A stretch of DNA of 64,000 bases from Diphasiastrum complanatum (GCA_029204225.1 CM055105.1:13655721-13719720), one strand, 5' to 3'. Positions 23,695 through 36,812 are shown, counted from the stretch's first letter. Made by a program: numbers and translations. The notes: generated by a model from the letters alone, not told the origin.

Positions 23695-24740
23695 GTGATG
23701 ACGACCTTACAGAAAAGCCGAGAGCAGGTCATTCCATTGAATGAGAAGATTCTCTATGTGACTCTTCCTGTACAAACTTACAGCTCCCTTCCCTTCAAAG
23801 GACAAGCTGTAAAACAGATGGCTGGCTTGAAGCATCAACATGAAAGTTTTTACAACTCTTCATTTTTTCCTAAGAATGCCACCACTCTCATCACCCTTTC
23901 TCTTCAACTTACAGCAAATTGGATTTAAGGTCAAAACATTCAACGGGCTATGACTTCAGGATAACTAGAGAGAAGCAGAAGAGACACCAGAAATATATAA
24001 TCTTACATAGATGGCCAACAATAAATGCATTCGTGGGTTGAAATCCCGCTGTCAAGGGAGAAGGCCTAATATTTTTTGGTCATCCTTGACACTATTCATG
24101 TAGGTAGATAGTGCTAGAACTCAAAATTACTAGAGCAAGTAAAGCGAATTATAAAGAGCATGTGTCATGTATCAACACAGTCACAGTGCAATAAGCCTCT
24201 TTATTCATCTCAACACTAAGAAAATAGCACTAGATGGAATGGAATCCAAGTTGCTGGCACATTTTTTGACTGTTCTATTACCCAACAAGAAAATTTTCTC
24301 CATGAAACAATGACAAAAATGTAAAGATAACATGATTCTCCTACAACACGCAAGGATGCAACGTTAAGCAGCCTACTAGCGTCAGCAATCTCTCAAGGAA
24401 TCTCATTTGTTAAATAGTTCAAGGAAAAATGCTGTGAACAATTTAGCTCAATAATTTGTTCATTATGCATAAAAAAGACACAAAAATCTCCACAGACTTA
24501 TCTGTCCCATTAAAACAGCGTTTAGAAAAACAATGTTCTTGCATGAGTATGATTTATTTCGAATAAAAAAATGCCAGAAAATACTTTGCCATAGTACATC
24601 AACAAAGACTCGGTGTTGTGCACATGTGCAACACGTATCAAAAATTTATTTTAATGTGAGATTTTTGTAAGGCTGAAAACTTTCTTGGACACTAGAATAT
24701 TGATCTGAAATGACCGAAAGGAACTCCAAGACATTGACTT
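23695..24740. other. Region 3' of the VDAC gene
   Basis: No gene recognised. The last few hundred bases should contain the VDAC 3' UTR on the minus strand. AATAAA-type signals on that strand occur at about 24650 (TTTATT on plus) and 24553. Confidence 0.4.
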
Positions 24741-24752
24741 TGGCAGTTAATC

Positions 24753-27700
24753 TCAAGGCTTCAAAGCCAAGGCCAGGCCTATCTTAGCATTTTTCTCCAA
24801 TGCCCTGGAATCAACCTCACCAGAAAGAGTCACCAAGGACTTAGGCCTCCATTCATGCTGAATGACAGCAGCCAATTTGCCCTGATTGTTCAGGCGGGCC
24901 TTTACAGTTGTCAATGGATCCAATGAATGCAATCCACCAATGGTGAAGGTGTTCTCATTTGTTGAAAGCTTGTGAGCAATCTCTGCCCCAACAGTTGTTC
25001 TTGTAAGGGGGCTCACAGTATGAGAGTATGTAGCTTTGATAATATCACCTTTGTCAACACTGCATAAATGGTAAGACCAGCCATGTGATTAAAGACTTGC
25101 TGATGAAGCACAGTAAAATAGGCAGTTCAGTTATAACAGCATTTACAGCTTATTTCTTTCTCTACTTGCATGTCTCAGGAAAGAACAAACAGTAGATGCA
25201 TACAAGTGAACAGCAGCTGAGAAGTCTGGCTTTGTGAAACCAATTCCAGCATTATATTTGGTAAAGCTCCCTGAAGCAGTATTGAAAGCCACCTCACCAC
25301 CAGCTGCGAGTCCATCACTGCCAATAGCCCCAGTAAAATCAACTACAGGACTAGCAGTGAGACCAACAGCAGTCGAAATGCCTGCATAGTCATGAAGATA
25401 CTGCAATTCAACCTGCCAAACCACATCTAAGCCAAATCATTAGTATAAGGCTTTCCTGAAAACTATGTACATAAACTGATGGTGGATTCAACAAATTTCT
25501 GATATCTCTAAAATCAACGATGTCTTTCACTAGACAAAATAATGCTTATGGCCATTGATTGGAAGTTTGTAATAATTACAACGCGCACCACAAATTTCCC
25601 ACAAAAACAGAGCAGTATAGATATCAAATTGACTACCTTCCTATAAAAAAACATACCAGAAAGCATTTGTTTACCAGGGTAATTAGGCTCTTACTAAACC
25701 ATGTGATCAATTGTCCCAAAGTTTCTACAAATAGCTTGAAAAGGAGCCAAAATATTCTACTATGGATAGGCCTAAGCATTCCCCCTTCCCACTCATCCTT
25801 TTTTAGTTGGCTGTAAGGTCTGCGAACAGGAAATGGGATCAACGTACCTACACAATTATACATGATTCAGACACTTTCCTGATTACCGAACGTCATGCTC
25901 CTGCTAAAGTACGGTCAGTCAGTGTGTCACCTTGGCTTAGGGAAGTGAGCTTAGGCTTGGATTGGTGGTTAACATCATCAAGTATCAAATAGCTATGGCT
26001 GAAATAAACCGTTGGTGAACACCCATATTGGACATGAGGGAACGAGGGAAGAGCTCAATAGCAGGTACCCTGGACATGTGGCCTTGGATTGTGCCTATAC
26101 CAAAATTACTAGGGGCATGAAAACAGACATTCAAATCAGTTCTCACCTAAACTGCTGACATCTCTCAATGATCATGCAGAATCAGCAACACATCACTGTG
26201 TGGAGGGGTGGGCTATGGAGGTATGGTATCCCATGGCTACTGCTTAGTAGAATGATTTGAAATGCTTAACATCTGGAAATCACAAGTTAATAGTACAGTC
26301 AGGAGTGGTCGATTATCTTCGAGGCATTTATCATCAGTCTTCCTAAACATTGGACACTGTAATCAACAGAATGACATTTTAAATTTGCTACAAAGGACAC
26401 AAACCATGGGTCTTCAGGACAAATGGCACAGCTCGAGCATATTGCCTATGCACAAGCATCCAGCGCTCAACTAGGTGCTCAACTGAAGACTTACGTTTTC
26501 ACAATTTGAAAGCAATACTGACAATTACGATAAAGCAGAGTTGGCTCAATTTTAGGTCATGATCGAACTTGCATTGATGCCATCATACTCTCAATTCCTC
26601 TGTGTCCTTAAAAAACTCATGCCATTTCCTTCAAATCGTACCTAATGCAAACTTGAATCCTTTGAGTGTTACAAAGAGTGTAGCATGCTTCAAAGAGATA
26701 GGCCAAGAAATTTCCCTGCTCGTAGGGTAAGAAACTACTTAATATAGAGATAATGTACTGAAGATTGTGGCAAAAATATACATTGCAAATTCAAACGCAG
26801 ATGGGAAGAGCAGAAAATACAGTATGAAAAGAACATATGTTCTACCTTCCCACTCTTCTGATCTGGTATGGTGAAGGTAAAAATTGTCTTCGCCCCTGGT
26901 GCAACTTCATTAACAGTGACAGTAGATAAGATCTGCACAACAGAAAATGAAAATATATGTGGCTTTTCATGATATGCACATGCAGTCAAGATTGTAAGTA
27001 GAATGGTACGAAAGGTTATGGTAATTGAAATGTGTCAATTCTTGTATGAAAAGCTGCGTTAATGTCATATCTGAAGTAATGTTTCCCCAAATGAAAGTGA
27101 GCCCATTGCAATTTGATTGGGCCAGAATCGCTATGGGAAACGGTTGTAAATCAGTGCAGAAAACAGTAGGCATGATATCTGAAAATGCTGCACAAACGAT
27201 TCTTATCACTATGAACTATTAAGTGTCTTTAAGATTTGAATAATTAACAAAAGTAAACAACTTCCAAGTGAACCTTTGCTTAAAACAGCACAAAAGAGAA
27301 CACGATTAGCAAGTCTTTGACCTAACCTGGTTACCACTCCAGACTTCGACCAAAAATTAAAATAAACTCTCATCAGACCTTTCTATGCTCTATATTTGTC
27401 ACTTTTTCTCCATGTCAGAATTTGCAAGTCATTAATGTAACCTTGAAAATGTATTCTCCACGAATGCTTACACATTTTAAGTGCACCAAGCAAAACCGAT
27501 AGACCAATCTATGCCTATGAAAACATCATACATTAGACTGGGTGTCAGCTTTCACATCCACTGTCACATTCTGGTGTTTGAACTGTGTAGTAAGATCACC
27601 AAGAAACTTCTCCCCTTTGTTTATCCCAGTAGAGGTGAAAGCCTGTGAAAAAAATCAGTGTGAGCGATAAACTTTAGGATGCTTGATATTCGGAACACAA

Positions 27701-30700
27701 ACAACTACTTCCAATTTCAATGAGATCAAATAAAATGCACGTGACACAAAGTACATTCACAATCGCATCAACATTAAAGTAAAAATGCCACCAATGTAAA
27801 GAATCTAAAAATCATACAATTTGACAGTGTACAGTTTATTCACATAATGTCAAACAATCAGCATCAGTGTGCATCATTGTTCATGATGTTTGCAATTAAT
27901 ATTTGATTTTTTTGAGTAATTTAAGATTCCCAAAGAATTTTTCAAAACAATTTTATGCATACGGAAGAGAGCAATGTTCCATACGTTATAGAAACATGAA
28001 ACTACAGAAAAAATACAGCTACCTTGCACAAATAACTCAAGTGAGGGGCTGCCACCAACAAGAAGCATTGCCTGTTTGGGCCTCTTCTTATATTTTTCAG
28101 GAGGTGGAAGACTCAGAAAAAAAATTCTGGAATTCATAGCTTACTTGAACTACGTGCATTAGCCAGTAACATAAGATAGATACTCTATAAAGCAAGAGCA
28201 GCTTGTGTAGAGGATTTGCTAGGCATCTAGGGGTCCCAACGTGAGTCAATCTTGATTTGTAACTTGGGCCCCATGGGGAAAAAGAACAAGGTAGGCAGTT
28301 AATCTTCATTGAACAGACGCATCACTACTTTCCAACAATTACATATATTGGAAAAACAAGACCAACTGGCATGTCAAGCATCCCAAGCAGATTGATATCA
28401 TATATCTTCCAAAAATGACGCCCTCTCCAAGCAATTTTCAAAATTCCAAGTGGGACTCTAGTCTCCATTTTGAATTGGTAAAGGTCCATGGACCTTGATA
28501 CAACATAATCTATTACCGTTGTTTTAATTTCCCTTTATCTGTAGGAGCTACAGAGGTGTTGAACTTTCATCTTCAAAGTTGTTCATAGCTTCTTCAGAAA
28601 GGTCTTCTGGAGTCTGAGTAAGCTCTTATAGCCTTATTCTCAAGACTTAACCAAGATATCAACGACTGAGTGGTTAAGTATGCCCTTTCACCCACATGGA
28701 GCGAGCTCTTTGACTACAGTAATAATTCCATACTGCTAAACTATTCTCCTCCTAAGCAGCTTCATGCCATCTTAGGTTGAGAAACAATTTTATAAGGTAT
28801 TTTTCCTTGGCATTTTGTCATACGAACTCCAGGAAAATACTTAAGCACTCTCAGAATGTTGAAGATAGCCATAACCTGTCCACCAGCAACCTTCAAACAT
28901 CATCATATACTACACAAAGACATCTAATTGCCAAAAGGAAACACCTCCCAATGATTGAAAGTGTTTTTGTATTCAAGCTTTCAGCTTCCAATTAGAAATA
29001 ACCACCAAATGCTGCAAGCTACAAAACTCCCAAAGCTGAATCAATACTACTAGCAGGTTAACAAATGAGCAATTGAGAAATGCAGATAATTTCTCACCAA
29101 TCCAGTAGATGTAGTTGTAGTCACAGTGAACTTGTGATCGTAGCTATAGTCTCTGGTCAGAAGATCTGATTCACAAAGACCACATGATTACCACAAGGTT
29201 CTCAATGTGCCAAGTGGCTTTCAAAAAGAAACAGCCAACCAAAACCAGATACTATTAGAATGTACATTATTTAGTAATCCAACCAATACAAAAAATAAAA
29301 AAATAGTACTCTGACAAGTTTGTGTAGATGTTGTGGCATTCATATTGTACATCAACAAGAAAAGAAAGCAAGTTAAAGTAAACATCGAACTTCTTTACAT
29401 CGAACTCTGGTATTTACTTTTTGTTCTCTGCACTCCTCGAATTATCAAGAGTCACTCTCAATCCATCTTTAGTTTTTTCCCTTTCATAGTTCTCTTAATT
29501 CTCAGATTTCCTATCTCTGTACTCCTCGACCTATCAATAGTCACTCTCAATCCCGTCTGATTTTTTTCCGTTTGATAATTCTCTTGGTACTTTTCACATT
29601 GCTGCTTCTGTCTCTTTTCCAACTAGATCGTACAGAGACCCTCAAAAGATGAAAAACAAGAAAAAAATTGTTTTCCTGAGAACACTTGGTATAAAGCTGA
29701 ATGTTGTGATCTTCATCTTTGTGCTTATTGCAAACCTAATTTTCCTCATCTTTGGAAGCATACACAAAAGCAATATCATTTTATGTGTGTTGAGAAAAAA
29801 ATCTGGTTACAAACACGGACGGTTAAAGATTGACTTATTCTCTTTGTAGTTCGTCTTCTGGTACTTTCTGGCATAGACTCCTCATCCTCCCCTGTGTCCC
29901 CCATTTCAGAACTTCATGTCTGGGTTTATGTTAATACTCTTTCTTCTATTCTTACCATGCCTACTTCTATTTCTCCTAGATGTACGGAGTTTTCTTTTTT
30001 CATGCATGAAATGGTAACAGATGGAATTGATAAGATGAAACAAAAGAAAGCCCGTGACATTGATGACCTTGACTCTGAGCTATCGATCCATGCAGCACAT
30101 ATCCTTGCCCTGGCTAGTGGATGTCCATTCTTTCGGATTTCTCAAAAGAATATTATTATTACTAAACTTTTAGTGTATATTACTATATTATATGTTTAGG
30201 GTATATAGATTATAAATGCATGTTTAATGCATCTAAACTACAAATTTATGAATTGCAGTTGATCATAAAAAATATATAACATATGCAATCAGATTAATAC
30301 ATGGGCAATCTGTTAATTTTTTTTAATAATTCACAACCATTTTTTGTGAAAAGATGTCGATTTTTGGAAAAAGATGTGATTTCACTGGCTTGCCAATTTT
30401 TTGAGGACTATTACTTATAAAAAGGTTAACATGCCTTTCAAAAAACCATCAACAATTTCAGGATACCGGTTTTTGGGAAAAGATGTCAATTTAACTAGCA
30501 ATTTCACTAGCTTCCCAAGTTTCTACAGGCTATTAATAACTCATAAAAGAGTTAAAAATACCTTTATAAGAAAACTGTCAACATTTTCATCATACAGATT
30601 TTCAGGAAAAAATGCCAGTTTCATTCCTAAAATTGATAACTTTCCCGAACGCTGAAACTAGGTATGCAGGTAGTCGAGATTTTTAGGCTTGATCTTGAAC

Positions 30701-33076
30701 CACTTGAACTTGAGCTTGAGTGTACTACCTAGTACCAAGGTCACCTTCCAAGTCTTGGGTACTTTATGATAATTACCAATCTCTGGATGCAGGACTTGTG
30801 AATCGAGTTGCATCATGAGCTTGGAATGTTGAGCAACATTCAAAGAGCAGGTTTATTGGCTTTGACAAGGAGACAAGGAGAGCAAGGATCAAAGAGAGGG
30901 GTCTCCGTCTTACGAGGACTCGGAGGGTGGGGAGAATGATGATGATGAGCAGGAGGCTATGAGGCCACGCACCCTCTAGGAGGATTACGAGGACCTAAAA
31001 ATAGATCATAATTTTTAATCGACGTCGATTTTTAATCTAGATTTTTATGACTCATGAGTTATGATATTAGGATAAGTACATTTGACATCAACTATTCACT
31101 ATATAGTTTCTCGTTCGGCTTTAAGTTGCATCGGAGCATCATTCTAGGCACTCCGCATTTGCACAGCATTCCTGAGTGACAAATGTTGATAATAAAAAAT
31201 ACTTGGAAATTTCTTGTTTTCCTGAAAAACCCGAATGTTTGGTGCCCTATTATTGTAGAGTGTTGAGGTTGGGGAGAGAGCAATAGGAGGCCAAAATGCA
31301 TTTGTGAGCACTCTATATCAAAATAGTGCATGCAATCAAAACAATTCGAAAATCTTTCAATTTTTACTCTAAAAATTGCCAAACTTTCGGCGGTCATAAC
31401 TTTTACTACAAGACTCCGATTTGGTCGCTGTAAAGTACAGAACAGAGACACTTGCCACATCCTGCCACCTATGCTTCACACGTGCGAGCTGTAACAGCCT
31501 GAAATTGCAATAGGAGGGTGCACTTTTTCTAGGTGGTATTGTCAAAAATCCTCCTCCAGTCCAATATACATCCAATCAAAGGTTACAAGCACTCTTCTAA
31601 GGTTCATTAGAGAGGCATAGAGGCTTCCAACAGGTCCATCAAGCAATCATAAGCTCAAATGATGCAAAAATTGCATTCATGAAGTCCTTCAACAAGCAAA
31701 ACTTCAAGATATTGGTGCCAAGCCCCCAACTCCAAATTGGGTGCATGATGGCTCAAATCAGAGGTAATACATCATATCTTTCAGCTTGTAAAAAGATCCA
31801 ATGGTTCAGACCACCTACTGAGAGTTGTTCAAGCTCAAAAAACCTCAAAAACACGCTATTTTTTGACTTTTTGAGACTCTTAATGGTGTCTAATCCCAAT
31901 CAAGCTTCATGACAGCCTTAGGACAGCATCATTAAAAAGCTCCATAGGTCCAATCAGAGTACCTGGGCCCTCATTAGGTTATTAATTACATTTCTAGCAC
32001 TATCATGATTGGTCATGTGATTGCGACATTGTATGGCATGATTTTATAGTCATCTGTGAGTTTCGAGGCAAAGTCTAGGAGATTATTTTGCTGTGGGTCA
32101 AGCCGGATTCAGGGTTCACCATTCTACCACAAATTATAACCTTACTAGACATAGATGTGAGAGAGTCCTTTGTTGCTTTATGCCGAATCCTATATACAGG
32201 ACATGGACGTAACAGACGGGTAAACTACATTGAAGGCAAGTCGTATTAGGGTAGTCGAGGGGCCGGGCATGGGAGCACCCCGGGCCCCCATCATCACCTT
32301 CTCCATTGCGCATAGGTGTTTGGAATTGTAATGGGATACACTCATCTTCGACAGCCGGAGATCTTTTGGATTTCATTACACATGGAGATATTTTATTTTT
32401 TATTGAGACACATGAGAGCTCCTTGAGGGGACTACCGGAGTTTTCTGGGTTTAGATGGTACTCAGCATTTACGGCAGAGACACATGCCATGAGCAGCAGA
32501 GGGTCAGGTGGGGTTGCATGCATGTATCAGGAATCCTTACAGCCAATACTTCAGGCAACTAGCCATGATGAGGACGTGCACTATCTTCGTGAGGGAGAAT
32601 CCCATGAGACTTCCAGAATTCTTATTTCTAGAGGTATCTATCTAGAAACTTCTAATTTTAGTGTCTCTAGGAGTATCATGTATTGTCTTTTACATTCTTC
32701 TATGTTCTAGAATGTTCTGAACATTCTAAATCATTCTGGTTCTACTACTATCTAGAATGCCCTACATCTTCTAGATGATGCCAAAAATATCTTGAAACAT
32801 CTAGCTTCTTCTACATTCTTTTATAGGTGTCTACAAAGAACTAGAATCTTTTAATTGTCAGGTTATGGATGGAAAAGAAAATGCATTTGGCAAAGAAGCA
32901 GAAAAATAGCCAGCAACATCTGAAAGCAACTCAATGAGGAAGCTGTTTTGATTTTCATAACCTGGCCTCTATAACAATTCCTTATTCAACAAGAAAATAG
33001 TTGCCAAAACAATCTTATGTAACTAACCTCTTGTCCGCTTCCCAATTTCCGAGTAAAGGCCAGGTCCCTTCCCCAT
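24753..33076 (-). CDS. VDAC: Voltage-dependent anion channel (mitochondrial outer-membrane porin), complete
   Basis: VDAC forms the 19-strand beta-barrel that lets metabolites and ions cross the mitochondrial outer membrane. Six exons in minus order: 33076-33028, 29165-29098, 27642-27532, 26932-26846, 25412-25204, 25059-24753. All junctions have GT-AG borders and agreeing phases, giving 831 nt, or 276 residues, the usual plant length. The protein begins MGKGPGLYSEIGKRTRDLL, the N-terminal helix of plant VDACs. It contains TVNEVAPGAKTIFTFTIPDQ and KVELQYLHDYAGI, and ends with STNENTFTIG, LDPLTTVKARLNN, LAAVIQHEWRPKSLVTLSGE and NAKIGLALALKP. There are no stops or frameshifts. Intron 1 (coding) is 3.9 kb and holds LINE and LTR-element remnants. 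An AG acceptor at 33091 shows a 5' UTR intron. Confidence 0.97.
29420..29590. repeat. Imperfect tandem repeat in VDAC intron
   Basis: Two copies about 100 bp apart share TACTCCTCGA, AGTCACTCTCAATCC and TTTTTTCC(C/G)TTT words. Confidence 0.6.
29840..30120 (+). pseudogene. LINE fragment: linker before reverse transcriptase
   Basis: The frame contains GIDKMKQKKARDIDDLDSEL and SIHAAHILA, clearly related to the same linker of the LINE at 10915-11000 (EKLKTHRARYVEDLESEL). It sits in the VDAC intron in antisense orientation to the gene. The LINE similarity stops near 30120 and resumes at 31985. Confidence 0.7.
30355..30655. repeat. Diverged tandem repeat, period about 130 bp
   Basis: About two and a half imperfect copies share TT(A)CTCATAAAA, CATCAACA/TGTCAACA, and TTTTTGG(G)AAAAGATG followed by TTTCACTAGC-like words. 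They lie in the insert that separates the two LINE pieces of the VDAC intron. Confidence 0.55.
31100..31960 (-). repeat. Leader of an LTR element, family copy 2
   Basis: The minus strand of the 31730-31950 part aligns by eye with 12240-12480 on the plus strand. The remaining part carries AAGTTATGACCGCCGAAAG-type words. No gag or pol frame is present. It is part of the insert in the LINE of the VDAC intron. Confidence 0.5.
31985..32150 (+). pseudogene. LINE reverse transcriptase start
   Basis: Reads TIMIGHVIATLYGMIL, then a GQAGF-type segment in another frame, equivalent to 11115-11245 of the plus-strand LINE. It continues the LINE piece at 29840-30120 after a 1.9 kb insert. Confidence 0.65.
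32230..32560 (+). pseudogene. LINE endonuclease start (second copy)
   Basis: Reads IGVWNCNGIHSSSTAGDLLD, DILFFIETHESSLRGLPEFS and RGSGGVACMY, the N-terminus of the LINE ORF2 endonuclease. It is the same family as 9530-9760 and better preserved there than that copy. It follows reverse-transcriptase sequence rather than preceding it, so this is a separate or rearranged copy. Confidence 0.75.
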
Positions 33077-33090
33077 ATTTATGTGCTTAT
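33028..33090 (-). other. VDAC start-codon exon
   Basis: Acceptor ATGGGCAG|ATAAGCAC at 33091/33090, 14 nt of 5' UTR, ATG at 33076-33074, and donor AAGAG|GTTAGT at 33028. The split Asp codon (G + AT) joins this exon to the next at 29165. Confidence 0.85.
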
Positions 33091-33221
33091 CTGCCCATAA
33101 ATAAAGTGATAAAACAGAAATTGCAACTGTATCAGTTTCCAGATAAACTGGCAGCTGTTACGCTTTGATATATGTAGAACCAAAAGGTTGATCATCCCAG
33201 CAGATGAAGTCCACAAACAAA

Positions 33222-33305
33222 AGCATCACTATCATCCTCAAAGAATTCTAAAGAAATTATGCTTGATGCATCACTATCATCCTCTAAGAAATATGCTTGA
33301 TGCCA
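33222..33305. repeat. Tandem duplication in VDAC 5' UTR intron
   Basis: Two copies of a unit with GCATCACTATCATCCTC and AAGAAAT(T)ATGCTTGATG, about 45 bp apart. Confidence 0.85.
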
Positions 33306-34652
33306 CATTTACAAGACAGAAGACCAACACTACAATTCCAGAGAAAAAAAATAAGTACTTTGACCTTCCATTCTGATCTCTATGATGCACCTCTGGTTCG
33401 AAAGCCCAAAAATAGCCAGCATCCCCCATAACAAGCGACAATATTTGCAAGGTAATGAGACAAGCCATCATTTCTAGTAGTTTGATATGCTTTTCCATCC
33501 GTTCCAACATGGGATCCAGACTGGACAAGTGAGAAAAGTTTGTGATTACAAGAAATAATATTTGGACCTAGCTCTTACATCTACCCCACAGCACAAGACT
33601 TGCTGTTTTTGAGAACTAAAAAAGAAGCCTAACAGCAGATCGCTCAGGCGCTACTCTAAGATCGTGATCTGGCAAGTTTTTTGTAGGCTGGCACGCGGCT
33701 GATATTCTTTGAGAGTCACGGACGTGGAAGGGTTGAGACCATTCATTGCAAATCGCATCTTACTCATTGACTCTTTATAACTAGAAATGGTAAGATCGCC
33801 AAATACCCAAGGATGCCAAGCAATCTTAGTGGATCCAAAGGACTCTAGAATAAAGAGCCGGAAAAACCTGTGCAAACTACAAACCACGTTGCGTCGTACG
33901 GCTGAACTCTACAAAATTACAATAAATGGAAAATCTACAAAAAGTCAAGGGCGGACCTAGTATCCACAAAACAAGAAAAATATGCTTCAACATGATCAAA
34001 GAAATAAGATACGCTTTGATTGTACTAACTGCTTCAAATATAAAACGTAAGCTCAACGAAATAGCCATCAAGTCGTTGGTACGTTTGAGGTTCAAGCATT
34101 AACAAAAAATGAGTAGCAAGCTCATAATTAAATGAGAGAATAGTACTGCGAACTTGCTAATGAGTGTGCTTGAGTGAGCGGAAGGGGCTAATTTTACTCA
34201 CAACAACCTGACAAAAGACTATCACAAACAAAGCTCAGGAAAACAAAGTAAGCGCTTGGAACGAAGCGAGCATATATTGATGTTATGTCTATCTAAAACA
34301 ATACCTGACATATCAAAGGACACCGTGGATCGTGCACCATTAAACCATTATGGGAGCTAAGCAATCAAACTTATTATGCAGGCCATGAAATGATGGTGCT
34401 CAGCTCATACTCAGCTTGTTTGCAAGCTACCACACCGAATTTCATATCTAACTAATCTACTAGATCTCTATCTCAGTGCTTACTACCGATACCAAGCCTC
34501 AACAATTCCTTCACGATTCATTACACGAGAGAAAAAGAAATCATTCCTATCATTAAAACCAGCCCTGCAGATCAGACAGCATATATGTAAAGAGAAAACA
34601 ATGCGTACGAGCTACATAGATATTATGCGAGGCAGGTGAATAAAACGACTAC

Positions 34653-34710
34653 CTGCTGCAGCAGCAGGCGCTGAAGCAGATGAAAGAAAGGAGATGGCAG
34701 GCAGGAAGGC
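34653..34710 (-). other. Probable VDAC 5' UTR exon
   Basis: Pyrimidine-rich, CTGC-repeat-containing sequence ends in a good donor (GCAGCAG|GTAGTC). It lies about 25 to 30 bases downstream of a TATA-like box. Together with the acceptor at 33091 this suggests a 1.6 kb intron in the 5' UTR. It is inferred from signals only. Confidence 0.45.
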
Positions 34711-34733
34711 AACGCAGAGAAGAAGGTTGCGAG

Positions 34734-34741
34734 GTTATAAA
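34734..34741 (-). promoter_or_regulatory. Possible TATA box of the VDAC gene
   Basis: Minus strand TTTATAAC, placed suitably upstream of the probable 5' UTR exon. Confidence 0.35.
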
Positions 34742-35229
34742 TTAGGGCACAATTGCTTTTATGCGCATGGATGAATGCCTTGGCGGCCACCAATCCAATT
34801 TCCAATTCTCCCCTAAAATCGCATAACAACATTCTTTTCAAAATCTTAAAAAGAAAAAAGAAAAAAGAAAAGCTTTGTGACTTGTCCAACATGGTGGGTG
34901 CACTCAAGAATCATTCAACCCTTTGTTTAAGAAATGCATAACAAACTTAATTATGTACAAATTGATCAAAGAAGATTAGAAAATTATGGTGACGTTGTGT
35001 GTGTTATACGGATATTACGCTTCGGGTGGTTTCACACTACATTGCCTGTCAAGTTCAAAAGTTAAAATGAAGTTCTTTTATTGGGTTTTGGGAAGAGAAA
35101 TGGGTTAACATGATTGGTGATAGAAAAATTTTTGACATTTTATAGGCGAACAACATATTCCTACGTATAGCCTCCTAGTCACATCTTGGATCTTAAGCAA
35201 ACTATACACTGAAGGTTCTACTATAGATG

Positions 35230-35560
35230 AGAATATTATCTAAAAACACTACCACAAATTTCTCCATATTTTAGACGAAATAAATTATTTATCATTTGCT
35301 AGAATGGTGTTGGAGCATTTGTTAACTCAAAACATAAAATACTAATAACGCGTAATGTTCAGATCTTGTACGAAAACTAGTTTTTGCACATCTTTTGACT
35401 TAATTTTTATTTGATGGTACCATGTTCTAAGATCAATCTTCGTCTAGTATTTAGCCCCACCTAAGTGATTTACCAAGTTGTCCTATCTAGGTAATGGATA
35501 TTTACGATGAGTGAAATTGAGAATGGCAGGAAGTTGTAGTTCATATACAACTGAGCACTT
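35230..35560 (-). pseudogene. Ty3/gypsy reverse transcriptase remnant
   Basis: This is strongly degraded, but on the minus strand the order and wording follow the RT of the chromovirus at 5180-4900. A counterpart of [10 protein letters not shown] is near 35500, of FSKIDLR near 35430, of the TNAPATFQQ segment near 35310, and of the VVYLDDIL region near 35240. No open frame survives. It belongs with the LTR and primer site at 36.8-37.4 kb by orientation. Confidence 0.6.
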
Positions 35561-36199
35561 TTGCTTTTTACAGCGTTCAATTCCGAACTTAGACGAAGAT
35601 GATATGAGGATAAAAAATACACAAATAAAATACAAGTTAGTTTGACTGAGGTTAAAAAAGGGTTTTGAAATTTTTTTGAAAAGTAATAATTACAAATTTC
35701 AATAACTTAGCAGTGTCAGGCTCATCGTTTTGATCACTTTTCGTTTTTACACCACTAGAATCTGAACTTAAACAAGAAAGTTATAGAAGTAATATCAAGT
35801 TAAGAGTTTTGTGCACTTGATATCGGACTCAAGCGCACACAAATTACTAGGACAAGAGCAAAGTAGAAAAAACGCGCTCGAAATTGATATTGGAGGAAAA
35901 ATTTTAAAAATAAAAAAAAGTTTTTTTTTTCGGGTATCGGTTTCAAGTGCAAATAGGTTACCCGAACTTTTTGAATAGTCCACCCACGCTTGAAAGAGAT
36001 ATTGCAAAAAAAAAAAAAATTAAAATTTTAAAAGTTTTTTTTGAAAAAAAAAATGATGTAAAAAACTTACCAACCTTTCAAAATGAAGAAACTGAAAACA
36101 AAAATTATAGCAAAAAGAAACTTCAAAATTAAAATTTTGAAGTTCTTCTGTCTCACCAAGAAATACAAAGGAAAATTTTCAGAATTCTAGCAAATATGA

Positions 36200-36790
36200 C
36201 CCAGCTTCACTAATTTGATCATAACTCTCTCAATATTGATCCAAATCACACAAATTCAGTACCTTTGAAAAGCTAAGAACAAGCTCTATCAACTTGGGTA
36301 TCATATCAATGATTGAACGTAATTTGGTAGGTCAAATTTACAACAGAACAGGTGTGAAAATTTTGAATAAAGAAAACTAGTAAACTAGAGCTAGAAATTA
36401 AGATTTGTCATAACTTTTTGAATACTAATCCAAATGACCTGCAATATGGATCCAATCAAAGCTAAGACAATGCTCTAAAAGCATATGTAAAGAAACTAAT
36501 CTGAGAAATTCAAACAAAGTAAAAAACGAATTTGCAATCACCTATTTTGACAGCTTTTGGGAAAATTGCAATAACTTTTGCATCCCATACCCAAATTGCT
36601 TGAAAATTGGTGCAAATGAAAGCTAAAACAAATCTCTAACAGTCTATGGAATCAAATTAGAAATTGAGAACAAATTTATATGCTAAAAATGAGTATGAAC
36701 AGACTTGAAAATTCAAAAGTTAGAAATTAGCAAAAAGAAAGTTACAAACTCTTCAAATGAAATGAAATTCATGTTGAATCAAATGATTAT
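36200..36790 (-). repeat. LTR-element leader with three diverged repeats
   Basis: Three related blocks begin near 36225, 36410 and 36573. Each has CATAACT-like sequence, then CCAAAT, then AAAGCTAA(G/A)A(A)CAA and CTCTA. They lie directly inside the primer binding site of the element. Confidence 0.55.
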
Positions 36791-36800
36791 TGGATCTTAA

Positions 36801-36812
36801 GCTCTGATACCA
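36801..36812 (-). other. Primer binding site (initiator Met tRNA)
   Basis: Minus strand TGGTATCAGAGC, followed on that strand by leader sequence and preceded by a clear LTR end. Confidence 0.85.
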
